A stretch of 64,000 bases of DNA from an uncultured Clostridium sp. (lineage in GTDB: Bacteria > Bacillota > Clostridia > TANB77 > CAG-508). Within the stretch, counting starts at the first letter, position 1; each line of letters begins with the position of its first letter. The translations under genes and the position numbers were made by a program. Shown one piece after another: positions 35,507 to 44,091 of the stretch. Below the pieces are notes generated by a model. It made no database searches, was not told the origin of the DNA, and saw only the letters and a program-made list of their open reading frames with translations. The DNA is taken from assembly GCA_900551615.1 (NCBI GenBank), contig URWN01000001.1, forward strand, positions 82,169-146,168, in the 5' to 3' direction.

Positions 35507-37228
35507 ATGAAAAAAAGAAATATAATTATAATATTAGCAGTAATTGCAGTAATAGCAATATCAGCATGTATCATAGTAAACAAAATTCAAAAAGAAAACA
35601 AAAAATATGAAATAGCACAAATAAACGAATACAAATATTTTGTAGTAAAAGAAAACGAAAAATATGGTGTAATAAATACAAATGGAGACATAATAATAGA
35701 GGCAAAATATGATGACATAAAAATTCCCAACCCAGAAAAGGCAGTATTCATATGTTATGAAAATAAAAAAACAAAAGTCTTAAATGAAAAAGGAGAAGAA
35801 ATATTTACACAATATGAAGACATACAACCATTAAGACTAAAAAATGTAATAAGTGACTTAATGTATGAAAAAACAACACTAAAATATAGCAAAAATGGAA
35901 AATACGGAATTATAGATATAGAAGGAAAAAAGATAACAAATCCAATATATGAAGATATAGATACACTTCAATTTAAAGAAGGGGAACTACTAGTAAAAAA
36001 AGACGGAAAATATGGAGTAATCAACATAAAAGGAACAACAATAGTAAAAACGCAATATGATGGAATAGAAAGTGACAGATATTACGAAGAAGAAACAGGA
36101 TACAAAAAATCAGGATACATAGTAAGCAAAACAACAGATGAAGGATATAGATATGGATATGTAAACATTGAAGGAAAGCAAATAATTGAAAACAAATACA
36201 ATGATTTATATAGAGTAACAGACATAAATAGCAAAAATGTTTATATAATATGTGCAGAAAATGGACAATATGGCTTAATGAAAGACGGAAAGCAAATTAT
36301 AAACAACGAATATCAATCATTAGTTTATAACGAAAGTAATGATACAATAACAGCATTAAAAGGAAAAAAATATGGAGTATTTTCAATTGATGGAAAACAA
36401 ATAGTTCCATTTGAATATAAACAAATAGACACAACAGGAGAATATATATATGCAACATCAAACGATGAAAACGTAAAAATATTTGACACAGATGGAAAAG
36501 AAGCAAACATAGACTCTAATCTAGCAATACTAGATGTAGAAAATACAGATTATAAAATTTATATTAACACAGCAGATGGAAAAACAATTTACACAATATA
36601 TAAAAATGGAAAAGCAATTACAAAAAATGAATACGTATATATAGAATACTTAAACAACAACTATTTCATAGCATGTAATTCAGAAGGAAAACTAGGGGTT
36701 ATAGATGAAAATGAAAATACAAAAATAGCATTTAATTATAACTCAATACAAAAAATAGAAGGAACAGACCTAGTGCAAACAACACAAAATGATACAAATA
36801 CAATAGAAATATATTCAAAAGACTTATCTAAAATTACAGAATTAAAAAATGGAAATATTGAAAAACATACAGATTATATAAAATTATATAATAATGATGA
36901 AATCAAATATGTATCAAAAGATGGAAAAGAAATTAAAAATATAGAATTATTTAAAGACAACAAAATATTTGCAAATAAATGGGGAGACAAATGGGGATTT
37001 GTTGACAAGAATGGTAACAAAATAGTTGACTACAATTATGACAAAGTAACAGAAGTAAATAAATATGGTTTTGCAGGAATTGAGAAAGATGGACTTTGGG
37101 GAGTTGTAGACAGCAATGGAAAAATAATTGTAGAACCACAATATAAATTAAATGATATTGAACCAACATTTATTGGAGAATATTATCAAGTTACATATGG
37201 AAATGGAGAAATCTATTATACAAAATAA
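35507..37228 (+). CDS. WG-repeat protein, probable lipoprotein (573 aa)
   Basis: An N-terminal hydrophobic segment ends in ISAC (Cys21), a reasonable lipobox, so the protein is probably a membrane-tethered lipoprotein on the outside. The rest is a chain of about 10 to 12 WG/KWG-type repeats of 45-55 residues, each with K-Y-G-V/I-I-D-x-x-G-K and a following Y-D-x-I (for example KYGVINTNGDIII, KYGIIDIEGKKI, KWGFVDKNGNKIV, LWGVVDSNGKIIV). Such repeats form beta-rich binding surfaces of unknown ligand. The gene is bracketed by structured element C and its half-copy D. Confidence 0.88.
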   Translation: MKKRNIIIILAVIAVIAISACIIVNKIQKENKKYEIAQINEYKYFVVKENEKYGVINTNGDIIIEAKYDDIKIPNPEKAVFICYENKKTKVLNEKGEEIFTQYEDIQPLRLKNVISDLMYEKTTLKYSKNGKYGIIDIEGKKITNPIYEDIDTLQFKEGELLVKKDGKYGVINIKGTTIVKTQYDGIESDRYYEEETGYKKSGYIVSKTTDEGYRYGYVNIEGKQIIENKYNDLYRVTDINSKNVYIICAENGQYGLMKDGKQIINNEYQSLVYNESNDTITALKGKKYGVFSIDGKQIVPFEYKQIDTTGEYIYATSNDENVKIFDTDGKEANIDSNLAILDVENTDYKIYINTADGKTIYTIYKNGKAITKNEYVYIEYLNNNYFIACNSEGKLGVIDENENTKIAFNYNSIQKIEGTDLVQTTQNDTNTIEIYSKDLSKITELKNGNIEKHTDYIKLYNNDEIKYVSKDGKEIKNIELFKDNKIFANKWGDKWGFVDKNGNKIVDYNYDKVTEVNKYGFAGIEKDGLWGVVDSNGKIIVEPQYKLNDIEPTFIGEYYQVTYGNGEIYYTK

Positions 37229-37276
37229 AGTAGATATAATAATACTAAAAAAGTAGATTATTATATCTACTTTTAT
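37227..37276 (+). terminator. Terminator after the WG-repeat gene
   Basis: A perfect 16-bp stem: 37227-37242 (AAAGTAGATATAATAA) with 37258-37273, followed by TATT. Confidence 0.8.
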
Positions 37277-37277
37277 T

Positions 37278-37346
37278 ATATTTTAGAAATTGTTATATTG
37301 TGTATTGAACTGAAAGTAATTTTAAATATCATTATATAGCAATACT
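37278..37346. repeat. 3' half-copy D of the structured element
   Basis: This aligns with the last 70 nt of copy C: TATTTTAGAAATTGTTATAT, then TGTGTATTGAAC and AAATATCATTATATAGCAAT. The 5' half is absent; a terminator precedes it. No pairing partner for its P1 arm was found upstream. Confidence 0.65.
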
Positions 37347-37452
37347 AAAACAAAATATAATATATTGTAACCAAAAGAAGTTTAAAAGCATAGAAAATAG
37401 TAAATAATAAAAACAGAATATAAAAGATAAAAACACAAAAAAGGAGGCCAAT

Positions 37453-38310
37453 ATGAAACTAGGATTAGCATTATCAGGAGGAGGAATAAGAGGAATAGCA
37501 CATGCAGGAGTTCTAAAAGCATTAGAAGAAAATAACATAAAAATAGATGCAATAGGTGGTACAAGTTCAGGAAGCATAATAGCAACACTATATGCTATGG
37601 GATATTCACCATATTATATTTATATATTATTCAAAAAATATGCAAAAGACCTAGTAAACCAAAATTCTATATCAAAAGTAACAAGCATAGGAAATTTTAT
37701 GGCAAACAAAAAAGGAAACTTTCAAGGATTTTATACAGGTGAAGAAATAGAAAGTGGATTCAATAATATAGCATTAAGAAAAGGAGTAAAAAAAATATCA
37801 GACATCAAAATGCCAATAGTTATTCCAACAGTAGACGTACAAGATTCTAAAAAATACATTATAACAAATAAAATACCAGAAAAATCAAGCCCAAATACAG
37901 AATATATAAACAATATAGACATAGGAAAAGCGATAAGAGCAAGTAGTAGTTTTCCAGTAGTATTCAGTCCATGTGAATATAATAAACATAGGTTTTTAGA
38001 TGGTGGAATACTTGATAATTTTCCAACAACAGAAGTGAAAAAACAAGGAGTAGATAAAACAATAACAGTTAATTTTAAAGCTGATGATATAGACGAAAAT
38101 AGCAATATAATGGACATTGTAATGAGAACAATAGATATTATGGGAAATAAAATATCAGAAGAAAATATTAGTAATAGTGATATGGTTTTGACTATTAAAA
38201 CTGATAAAACCGGATTACTAGAAACCGAAAAGCTAGATGAATGCTATAAATATGGTTACAGACAAACAATAGAACAAATAGATAAAATAAAAGAGATAAT
38301 CAAAGGTTAA
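37453..38310 (+). CDS. Patatin-like phospholipase, RssA-like (285 aa)
   Basis: Ser-Asp dyad lipid hydrolase. Oxyanion hole in LALSGGGIRGIAHAGVLKAL, nucleophile S38 in GGTSSGS, partner D183 in FLDGGILDNFP. A typical bacterial RssA/YlbK-like protein with no signal peptide, so probably cytosolic or peripheral. SD AAAGGAGG. It is the second patatin of the window. Codon use matches the surrounding genes, unlike the one at 26925. Substrate unknown. Confidence 0.92.
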   Translation: MKLGLALSGGGIRGIAHAGVLKALEENNIKIDAIGGTSSGSIIATLYAMGYSPYYIYILFKKYAKDLVNQNSISKVTSIGNFMANKKGNFQGFYTGEEIESGFNNIALRKGVKKISDIKMPIVIPTVDVQDSKKYIITNKIPEKSSPNTEYINNIDIGKAIRASSSFPVVFSPCEYNKHRFLDGGILDNFPTTEVKKQGVDKTITVNFKADDIDENSNIMDIVMRTIDIMGNKISEENISNSDMVLTIKTDKTGLLETEKLDECYKYGYRQTIEQIDKIKEIIKG

Positions 38311-38385
38311 TAAACACAAAAGTTTTATTCAAGAATATAATATAAAAAGATTATTGTTTTAATATAAAACAGAAAAGAGGATTTT

Positions 38386-39543
38386 ATGGAAGTTAGATAT
38401 TTTGATAACAGTGCAACAACAAGAATAAAAGAAGAGGTCCTAACAGAAATGTTTCCATTTTTAAGCAGAGAATATGGGAATCCATCATCACTATATAGCA
38501 TAGGAAGAAAATCCAAAAGAGCAATAGAAGAAGCAAGAAAAAGAGTAGCATCATTAATAAACTGTAATTCAGAAGAAATATATTTCACAAGCTGTGGATC
38601 TGAGAGTGACAATACTGCATTAAAAGGAATAGCATATGCAAACTCAAATAAGGGAAAGCACATCATAACATCAAAAATAGAACATCCAGCAATATTACAT
38701 AGTTGCCAAAACTTAGAGAAAAAAGGCTTTGAAGTAACATATTTAGATGTAGATAAAGACGGATTTGTAAATTTACAAACATTAGAAAATTCTATAAGAC
38801 AAGACACAATTTTGATAAGCGTAATGTTTGCAAATAACGAAATAGGAACAATAGAACCAATACAAGAAATAGCAAAAATAGCGCACAAAAATGGAATAAT
38901 ATTTCACACAGATGCAGTTCAGGCATGTGGAAATATTCCAATAGATGTTCAAAAAATGGATATAGATATGTTATCACTATCAGGCCATAAAATATATGCA
39001 CCAAAGGGAATAGGGGCACTATATGTAAAAAAAGGAATAGAATTTGAAAGATTTATGGATGGAGGACATCAAGAAAAAAACAAAAGATCTGGAACAGAAA
39101 ATGTTGCAGAAATAGTTGCATTAGGTAAAGCCTGCCAAATTGCAGAAAAAAATATGGAACAATATCAAAATAAATTAAAGCTATTAAGAGATTATTGCCT
39201 AGAAAAAATGAAAAAAAGTTTTTCCAACATCCATATAAATGGAACAATGGAAAAACGATTACCAGGAAATATTAATATAAGTTTTGAGGGTCAAGATGCA
39301 ACAGAACTATTATATAAGCTAGATGAGATGGGCATTTGTGCATCAGGCGGTTCAGCTTGTTCATCAGGAGATAATAGCCCATCACATGTTCTAACAGCAA
39401 TTGGTTTACCAAGTGAATTAGCAAAAGGTGCAATCCGTTTTACATTTGGAGATTTTAACACAAAAGATGATGTAGATTATTTAATTGAAGCAATTGCACA
39501 CTTAATACCATCAACAGCCGCAGACATAATACCACCAGCGTAA
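38386..39543 (+). CDS. Cysteine desulfurase NifS/IscS family (385 aa), antisense-overlapping 3' end
   Basis: A PLP enzyme taking sulfur from cysteine for Fe-S clusters or tRNA thiolation. The N-terminus has YFDNSATTRIKEEVL. PLP is bound by K202 in LSGHKIYAPKG, with HTDAVQ upstream. The persulfide Cys is C325 in GGSACSSGD. Family-like sequence runs to about residue 363 (DVDYLIEAI), and the last 20 residues are encoded by the complement of the conserved end of the convergent FAD gene (67-nt overlap). The original end has probably been lost. No mnmA, iscU or thiI neighbour is present. Confidence 0.94.
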   Translation: MEVRYFDNSATTRIKEEVLTEMFPFLSREYGNPSSLYSIGRKSKRAIEEARKRVASLINCNSEEIYFTSCGSESDNTALKGIAYANSNKGKHIITSKIEHPAILHSCQNLEKKGFEVTYLDVDKDGFVNLQTLENSIRQDTILISVMFANNEIGTIEPIQEIAKIAHKNGIIFHTDAVQACGNIPIDVQKMDIDMLSLSGHKIYAPKGIGALYVKKGIEFERFMDGGHQEKNKRSGTENVAEIVALGKACQIAEKNMEQYQNKLKLLRDYCLEKMKKSFSNIHINGTMEKRLPGNINISFEGQDATELLYKLDEMGICASGGSACSSGDNSPSHVLTAIGLPSELAKGAIRFTFGDFNTKDDVDYLIEAIAHLIPSTAADIIPPA

Positions 39544-41057
39544 CCTGCACCTTCACCACAAGGATAAATTCCACGGATATTAGAAACCAAATTTCCATCC
39601 CTTAAAATTCGTACAGGAGAGGAACTACGAGTTTCCATACCAGTTAAAATACTATCAGGATTTGCAAAACCATGTAATCTATTATCAAAAAACTTAATAC
39701 CATCCTTCAAAGTTTCTGAAACAAATGAAGGCATAATATCATTCAAATTTGTTAAAGTAACACCAGGTTTATAAGATGGCTCAACAGTACCTATAAAGGT
39801 ACTTTTTATATTTTTATCAAAATCTTCAAACCTTTGTGCAGGGGCAAAATAATTTGAACCACCAAGGATAAAAGCCTTTTCTTCTAAAGCTTTTTGAAAA
39901 TCAACACCAGACAAAGGATTTTTAGCGTCACTAAAATCTTCTGGTGTAACATTAACTAAAACAGCAGAATTTGCATTTTTTCCATTACGTGCAAAATAGC
40001 TCATTCCATTTGTTACAATAGTATTTTCTTCACTTGAAGAAGGCATAACAGTTCCACCAGGACACATACAAAATGTGTAACAAGAACGCCCAGAAGGAGC
40101 ATGATATGCAAGTTTGTAATCTGCAGCAGGTAATTTTAATTTTGTCAAAGTACCATATTGAGCTTTATTTATTTCACTTTGTAAATGTTCAATTCTAACA
40201 CCAACTGAGAAGTTTTTTGGCTCTAATAAAAGCCCCTTTTCATAAACTCTTTTAAAAGTATCTCTTGAACTATGCCCAATAGCAAGAATAAGAACATTTG
40301 CATCAATTTTTTCTGTAGAATTAGTATCTAAATGATGAACAATAACTTTTGAAACTGAATTATTAGTAGTTTCTAAATCTATAAATTTTGTATTAAACAA
40401 AAAAGTTCCACCATTTTTAATAATATAATTTCTCATATTTCTAATAATATTTATCAAATTATCAGTCCCAATATGTGGTTTAGTTAAATATAAAATTTGT
40501 TTAGGTGCACCAAATTTTACAAATTCATCTAAAACAGTTTTACAATATGGAGAATTTATTCCAGATGTAAGCTTTCCGTCAGAAAAAGTACCAGCACCAC
40601 CTTCACCAAACTGCACATTAGAATTTGTATTTAAAATTCCAGTACTAATAAAATTATCAACAGACTTTTTACGCTCTTCAACTTTCTCTCCCTGTTCTAT
40701 AACAATTGGTTTGTAACCATATTTAATAAAAGTTAAAGCAGAAAACAAACCACTTGGACCAGCCCCAACAATTACAGGTCTAATAGATTTACTTAAGTTT
40801 ATTTGAATTTGTGGTTGTTCTAATTTTTCTATTAAAGAGATATCCTTGTTTTTTAATAGTTTTTCTTCAGATTTAACACAAATATCAATACAATATGAAT
40901 AGTGTACATCCTCTTTTTTTCTTGCATCTATTGATTTTTTTGATATATGCCATTCTGTAATATCATTTTTTGAAATTTTATATTTTTTAATAATAGTTTG
41001 TAAAACTTCTTCATCAGTTATATCTTTATAAATTTTTATATTACTTATTCTTAGCAT
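39477..41057 (-). CDS. FAD-dependent dehydrogenase, COG2509-like (526 aa)
   Basis: An N-terminal region of about 90 residues with a ferredoxin-like feel precedes the FAD Rossmann motif (VIVGAGPSGLFSALTFIKYG, about residues 93-112). GGAGTFSDGKLTSG, SVGVRIEHLQ and a C-terminal CGEGAGYAGGIMSAAVDG complete the family pattern. These proteins are common in anaerobes; the substrate is unknown. The ATG at 41057 has a GAAAGGA SD, and a longer frame to 41105 has none. Its last 67 nt overlap the 3' end of the convergent desulfurase gene. Confidence 0.88.
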   Translation of the reverse strand: MLRISNIKIYKDITDEEVLQTIIKKYKISKNDITEWHISKKSIDARKKEDVHYSYCIDICVKSEEKLLKNKDISLIEKLEQPQIQINLSKSIRPVIVGAGPSGLFSALTFIKYGYKPIVIEQGEKVEERKKSVDNFISTGILNTNSNVQFGEGGAGTFSDGKLTSGINSPYCKTVLDEFVKFGAPKQILYLTKPHIGTDNLINIIRNMRNYIIKNGGTFLFNTKFIDLETTNNSVSKVIVHHLDTNSTEKIDANVLILAIGHSSRDTFKRVYEKGLLLEPKNFSVGVRIEHLQSEINKAQYGTLTKLKLPAADYKLAYHAPSGRSCYTFCMCPGGTVMPSSSEENTIVTNGMSYFARNGKNANSAVLVNVTPEDFSDAKNPLSGVDFQKALEEKAFILGGSNYFAPAQRFEDFDKNIKSTFIGTVEPSYKPGVTLTNLNDIMPSFVSETLKDGIKFFDNRLHGFANPDSILTGMETRSSSPVRILRDGNLVSNIRGIYPCGEGAGYAGGIMSAAVDGIKCAIASIK

Positions 41058-41174
41058 TTTTCTATCCTTTCTTAAATTAGTGAAAAGAAATGCATAAACA
41101 TACAAATTAATAGTGTAAAATATATATGCATTTTTAATGTGTATTTATTATATAATTTTATTTTAATAAAGTAA

Positions 41175-41203
41175 AGCTGGTGTATCAATATGATGCACCA
41201 GCT
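41175..41203 (-). terminator. Terminator of the 104-aa unknown gene
   Basis: A 13-bp near-perfect palindrome, AGCTGGTGTATCA / TGATGCACCAGCT, just after the stop on the minus strand. Confidence 0.7.
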
Positions 41204-41212
41204 AAACAAAAA

Positions 41213-41527
41213 CTAGAATTCTGCAACAGCCTTTCCTTTTGAATCATAGACATAGCATTTACCTAAATAGAAACGCATCTCAAATCCTTTAGGAATGGAA
41301 GCAGACATGCCAGTTTTTAATGCAACCTTGTCTAAAAGGTTAGAATTGTCAGATAATGATGAAATACGCAGTACACCATTTATTGCAACTGTATCCCGAG
41401 TTTTGTTGGCGAGTTGTTTTTCAAAATCATCTAATCCCTGAACAAAATTATTATGTGCATTTTGTTCAATTTCGTTAGACCACCAATTGGCAGCCTTTTG
41501 ACTGAGTATTTCTGTTTTAGTCTCCAT
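41213..41527 (-). CDS. Unknown protein (104 aa), atypical composition
   Basis: Not recognised. It starts at ATG 41527 with GGGAGGAC as SD. The product begins METKTEILSQKAANWWSNE, is soluble, with a helical first half (QNAHNNFVQGLDDFEKQL) and a beta-rich second half (FEMRFYLGKCYVYDSKGKAV). Codons such as CGG, CGC, CTC and GTC are more frequent than in neighbours. A clear promoter (41569-41597) and terminator make it a stand-alone unit. Its position next to the ATPase with an iteron-bearing promoter suggests an accessory insertion of two unrelated genes, but the function is unknown. Confidence 0.65.
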   Translation of the reverse strand: METKTEILSQKAANWWSNEIEQNAHNNFVQGLDDFEKQLANKTRDTVAINGVLRISSLSDNSNLLDKVALKTGMSASIPKGFEMRFYLGKCYVYDSKGKAVAEF

Positions 41528-41568
41528 AAGATGTCCTCCCTTAAATATACAACAGTTTTTATAAAAAT

Positions 41569-41597
41569 ATTATAGCATAAATTTATCAAAAAATCAA
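41569..41597 (-). promoter_or_regulatory. Promoter of the 104-aa unknown gene
   Basis: On the minus strand, TTGATT, a 17-nt spacer and TATAAT, about 40 nt before the ATG. Confidence 0.65.
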
Positions 41598-41670
41598 CAT
41601 TATGTAAAACTCAACTGTAATATAACAGGAAATCTAAACGACTTTGACAAGAAATACATTATGCGGAAAA

Positions 41671-41699
41671 TTCTTCATAACTTGGCAAGTTATGAAGAA
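41671..41699. promoter_or_regulatory. 29-nt palindrome, possible operator
   Basis: The arms TTCTTCATAACTTG and CAAGTTATGAAGAA are perfect complements around a single central base. The tiny centre makes it a poor RNA hairpin and a good dimer-binding site. Confidence 0.55.
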
Positions 41700-41829
41700 G
41701 AAAATATATAGAATATAATAAAGTATATCAATTTTAAATATAATAAAATAGGAATAAATCGTACATTAATATTGTAAAATGTTGTATAAAAGAATAAGGT
41801 AAATTTCAAATTTTTAAAGCAAAAATCAC

Positions 41830-41888
41830 AAATTACCGAAAAATAAAACTATAAATTACCGAAAAAATGCAACATAAATTACCGAAAA
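41830..41888. promoter_or_regulatory. Three direct repeats AAATTACCGAAAA at exact 23-bp spacing
   Basis: Copies start at 41830, 41853 and 41876. The last ends 3 nt before the -35 box of the ATPase promoter. A 23-bp period is about two helical turns, so all three sites face the same side of the DNA, as expected for an activator or repressor array. Confidence 0.75.
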
Positions 41889-41891
41889 TTC

Positions 41892-41920
41892 TTGAAAAAT
41901 AATAGTATAAATGCTATAAT
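41892..41920 (+). promoter_or_regulatory. Promoter of the DUF4143 ATPase gene
   Basis: TTGAAA (41892-41897), a 17-nt spacer and TATAAT (41915-41920), directly after the iteron array. Confidence 0.75.
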
Positions 41921-41952
41921 ATAGTAAATAACTAAGTATGGGGGTTATTATA

Positions 41953-43227
41953 ATGGAAAATTATAAACAAAGAATAGCAGACAAAATATTAGATAAAAAA
42001 CTAAAAGGAAAAGGAGCAGTACTAATACAAGGTCCAAAGTGGTGTGGAAAAACAACAACGGCAGAACAAATATCCAATAGTATATTATACATGTCACAGC
42101 CAGAAGACAAAAATCAAAATTTAACATTAGTAGATATAAATCCAAGCTTACTATTAAAAGGAGAAACACCAAGACTAATAGACGAGTGGCAAATTGCACC
42201 TAAATTATGGGATGCTATAAGGTTTGAAGTAGACCATAGAAGAAAAGAAGGACAATTTATATTAACTGGTTCAGCAGTACCAGCAAATATGAAAGAGGTG
42301 ACACACACAGGAACAGGGAGGTTTGCATGGGTAGTAATGAGACCAATGAGCTTATATGAATCAGGGGAATCAAACGGAAATATAAGTTTGGAAAAAATAT
42401 TTGATTCACCTAATAAAATAGAGGGAAGTAACGAACTGGAATTAGAAGATATTGCATATTTATGCTGTAGAGGTGGATGGCCAAGAAGTACATTTATGGA
42501 AAAAGAAATAGCATTAGAACAAGCATTTGATTATTATGATGCAATTGTTCAATCAGATATTTCAAAAGTTGATAACATAAACAGAAATCCAGAAAGAGTA
42601 AAAAAGCTAATGAGGACATATGCAAGAAACATGGGAACACAAGCATCAACAGAAACTCTAAAAAGTGATATGATTGCAAATGATGCATTTTCATTAGATA
42701 CAGATACAGTATATTCATATATACATGCATTAAAAGAAATTTTTGTAATAGAAGAAGCACCAGCATGGAATCCAAATTTAAGAAGTAAAACAGCAATAAG
42801 AACATCAGACACAAGATATTTTATAGACCCATCAATAGCGATAGCAGCATTAGGATTAGGACCAAATGATTTGATAAATGATTTAAAGACATTTGGATTA
42901 GTATTTGAAACATTATGTATTAGAGATTTGAGAGTATATGCGGAAAGCATAAATGGAAATGTATATCATTACAGGGATTCAAGTGGATTAGAATGTGATG
43001 CTGTTATACATTTAAGAAATGGCAATTATGGCTTAATAGAAATAAAATTAGGTGGAGACAATTTAATAAATGAGGGAGCAGAAAATTTAAAAAAGATGGC
43101 CTCAAAAATAGACACAACAAAAATGAAAAATCCATCATTTTTAATGGTACTAACTGCAACAGGAAAATACTCATATAAAAGAGAAGATGGAGTCTATATA
43201 GTGCCAATAGGATGTTTAAAAGATTAA
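41953..43227 (+). CDS. AAA_14/DUF4143 ATPase (424 aa)
   Basis: A P-loop ATPase of the widespread AAA plus DUF4143 type. Walker A is GPKWCGKTT (about residue 25), Walker B is in RLIDEWQIAPKLW, with a sensor-like FILTGSAVPA. The C-terminal DUF4143 part holds the PD-(D/E)XK-like signature YHYRDSSGLECDAVIHL and GLIEIKLGG. The E-x-K is intact, so a nuclease function is possible. ATG 41953 is preferred (SD GGGGGT). These genes are often acquired singly and their biology is unclear. The iterons upstream suggest dedicated control. Confidence 0.9.
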   Translation: MENYKQRIADKILDKKLKGKGAVLIQGPKWCGKTTTAEQISNSILYMSQPEDKNQNLTLVDINPSLLLKGETPRLIDEWQIAPKLWDAIRFEVDHRRKEGQFILTGSAVPANMKEVTHTGTGRFAWVVMRPMSLYESGESNGNISLEKIFDSPNKIEGSNELELEDIAYLCCRGGWPRSTFMEKEIALEQAFDYYDAIVQSDISKVDNINRNPERVKKLMRTYARNMGTQASTETLKSDMIANDAFSLDTDTVYSYIHALKEIFVIEEAPAWNPNLRSKTAIRTSDTRYFIDPSIAIAALGLGPNDLINDLKTFGLVFETLCIRDLRVYAESINGNVYHYRDSSGLECDAVIHLRNGNYGLIEIKLGGDNLINEGAENLKKMASKIDTTKMKNPSFLMVLTATGKYSYKREDGVYIVPIGCLKD

Positions 43228-43268
43228 TATAAAGGATAAAATAAAAACAATGTTCTAATACAACCCTC

Positions 43269-43308
43269 ACACGAATACAATTAAACAAAAGTATTCGTAT
43301 GGGGGTTT
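43269..43308 (+). other. Leader hairpin that contains the SD of spoIIID
   Basis: CACACGAATAC pairs with GTATTCGTATG, extended by CCC/GGG. The GGGGGT in the 3' arm is the only SD for the ATG at 43315. It could also terminate the ATPase transcript. Confidence 0.6.
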
Positions 43309-43314
43309 GACTAT

Positions 43315-43575
43315 ATGAAAAGTATATCAATAGACGAACGTGCAATAGAACTTGCACAATATATAATAGATTCAAAAGATACAGTAAGAGGAGCAGCCAA
43401 AAAATTTGGAATAAGCAAAAGTACAGTACACAAAGATGTATCTGAACGACTTAAAAAAATAAATCCAAGTTTAGCAGTGCAAGTAAGAATAATTTTAGAT
43501 GAAAATAAAGCAGAAAGACACATAAGAGGAGGAATGGCAACAAAATTAAAATATAGCCATTTAAAAGAATCATAA
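43315..43575 (+). CDS. spoIIID: Sporulation transcriptional regulator SpoIIID (86 aa)
   Basis: A mother-cell DNA-binding protein that, with sigma-E, switches genes on and off during spore formation and helps turn on sigma-K. Visible: the helix-turn-helix TVRGAAKKFGISKSTVHKDV (about residues 23-42), ERLKKINPSLAVQVRIIL, and the basic tail RHIRGGMATKLKYSH, all characteristic of SpoIIID. Length is normal. It is a clear marker of endospore formation. A sigma-E-type promoter was not convincingly seen. Confidence 0.96.
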   Translation: MKSISIDERAIELAQYIIDSKDTVRGAAKKFGISKSTVHKDVSERLKKINPSLAVQVRIILDENKAERHIRGGMATKLKYSHLKES

Positions 43576-43580
43576 AACTA

Positions 43581-43619
43581 AAAAATGTTGGAATAATCAA
43601 ATTAACTCCAACATTTTTT
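43581..43619. terminator. Terminator between spoIIID and veg
   Basis: AAAAATGTTGGA (43581-43592) pairs with TCCAACATTTTT (43607-43618). T-runs are present on both strands, so it can serve both convergent genes. Confidence 0.85.
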
Positions 43620-43636
43620 ACAAAATACTTATAATA

Positions 43637-43939
43637 TTATAACAAAACCTCAGCTTTTTTTCTTTTTGTTTCAACTTGTGGAGGAATTAAAGGACTATAA
43701 GCCTCACCATCATACACATCAACTTCAACAGTTCTAGTTAAAACATCAGTATAACTATAAGTTACATTTCTATTATTTTCCTCATACCTAACAACAAAAA
43801 TATTAGGATATGCTTTTTCTATTGTTGCTTCTTTTTCAAAAGTCCTACTTCTACCAAGAGAACCTTTTACAATTATCTTTTGACCCACTTTCTCTAAGAT
43901 GTCAGTTTTTAGATTTGATATATCTGTTTTACAAATCAT
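43637..43939 (-). CDS. veg: Veg family protein (100 aa)
   Basis: Small cytosolic protein. In Bacillus, Veg stimulates biofilm matrix genes by acting on SinR. Visible family features: VGQKIIVKGSLGRSRTFEKE, AYPNIFVVRYEE and VTYSYTDVLTRTVEV. The C-terminus is about 15 residues longer than in Bacillus. A consensus promoter lies just upstream, as is known for veg. The usual rsmA-yabG-veg order is only partly kept: yabG is next to it and rsmA is far away. Confidence 0.92.
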   Translation of the reverse strand: MICKTDISNLKTDILEKVGQKIIVKGSLGRSRTFEKEATIEKAYPNIFVVRYEENNRNVTYSYTDVLTRTVEVDVYDGEAYSPLIPPQVETKRKKAEVLL

Positions 43940-43968
43940 GCTATCACCTACTCCCTTAAGATGACTCG

Positions 43969-43997
43969 ATTATAGCATTTTCTGCAAAAATTGTCAA
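43969..43997 (-). promoter_or_regulatory. Consensus promoter of veg
   Basis: On the minus strand, TTGACA, a 17-nt spacer and TATAAT, 30 nt before the ATG. Confidence 0.8.
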
Positions 43998-44091
43998 AAA
44001 ATATATGTTCGTACCAAATACTGATTTTTGCCTATATATAAACAAATATTAGACATATAAAACACAATATTACATTTAGATTACATTTATG

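Larger units (their letters stand above)
41528..41952. other. Divergent regulatory region with a palindrome and three iterons
   Basis: This 425-nt gap holds the minus-strand promoter at 41569, a 29-nt palindrome at 41671-41699, three 23-bp-spaced repeats at 41830-41888, and the plus-strand promoter at 41892. No further gene was seen. Confidence 0.7.

Noticed and set aside
41830..41888. The three AAATTACCGAAAA repeats read as a CRISPR array or replication iterons
   Set aside because: The repeats are only 13 nt with 10-nt gaps, no cas or rep genes are nearby, and the array abuts a promoter, so a transcription-factor site is simpler.
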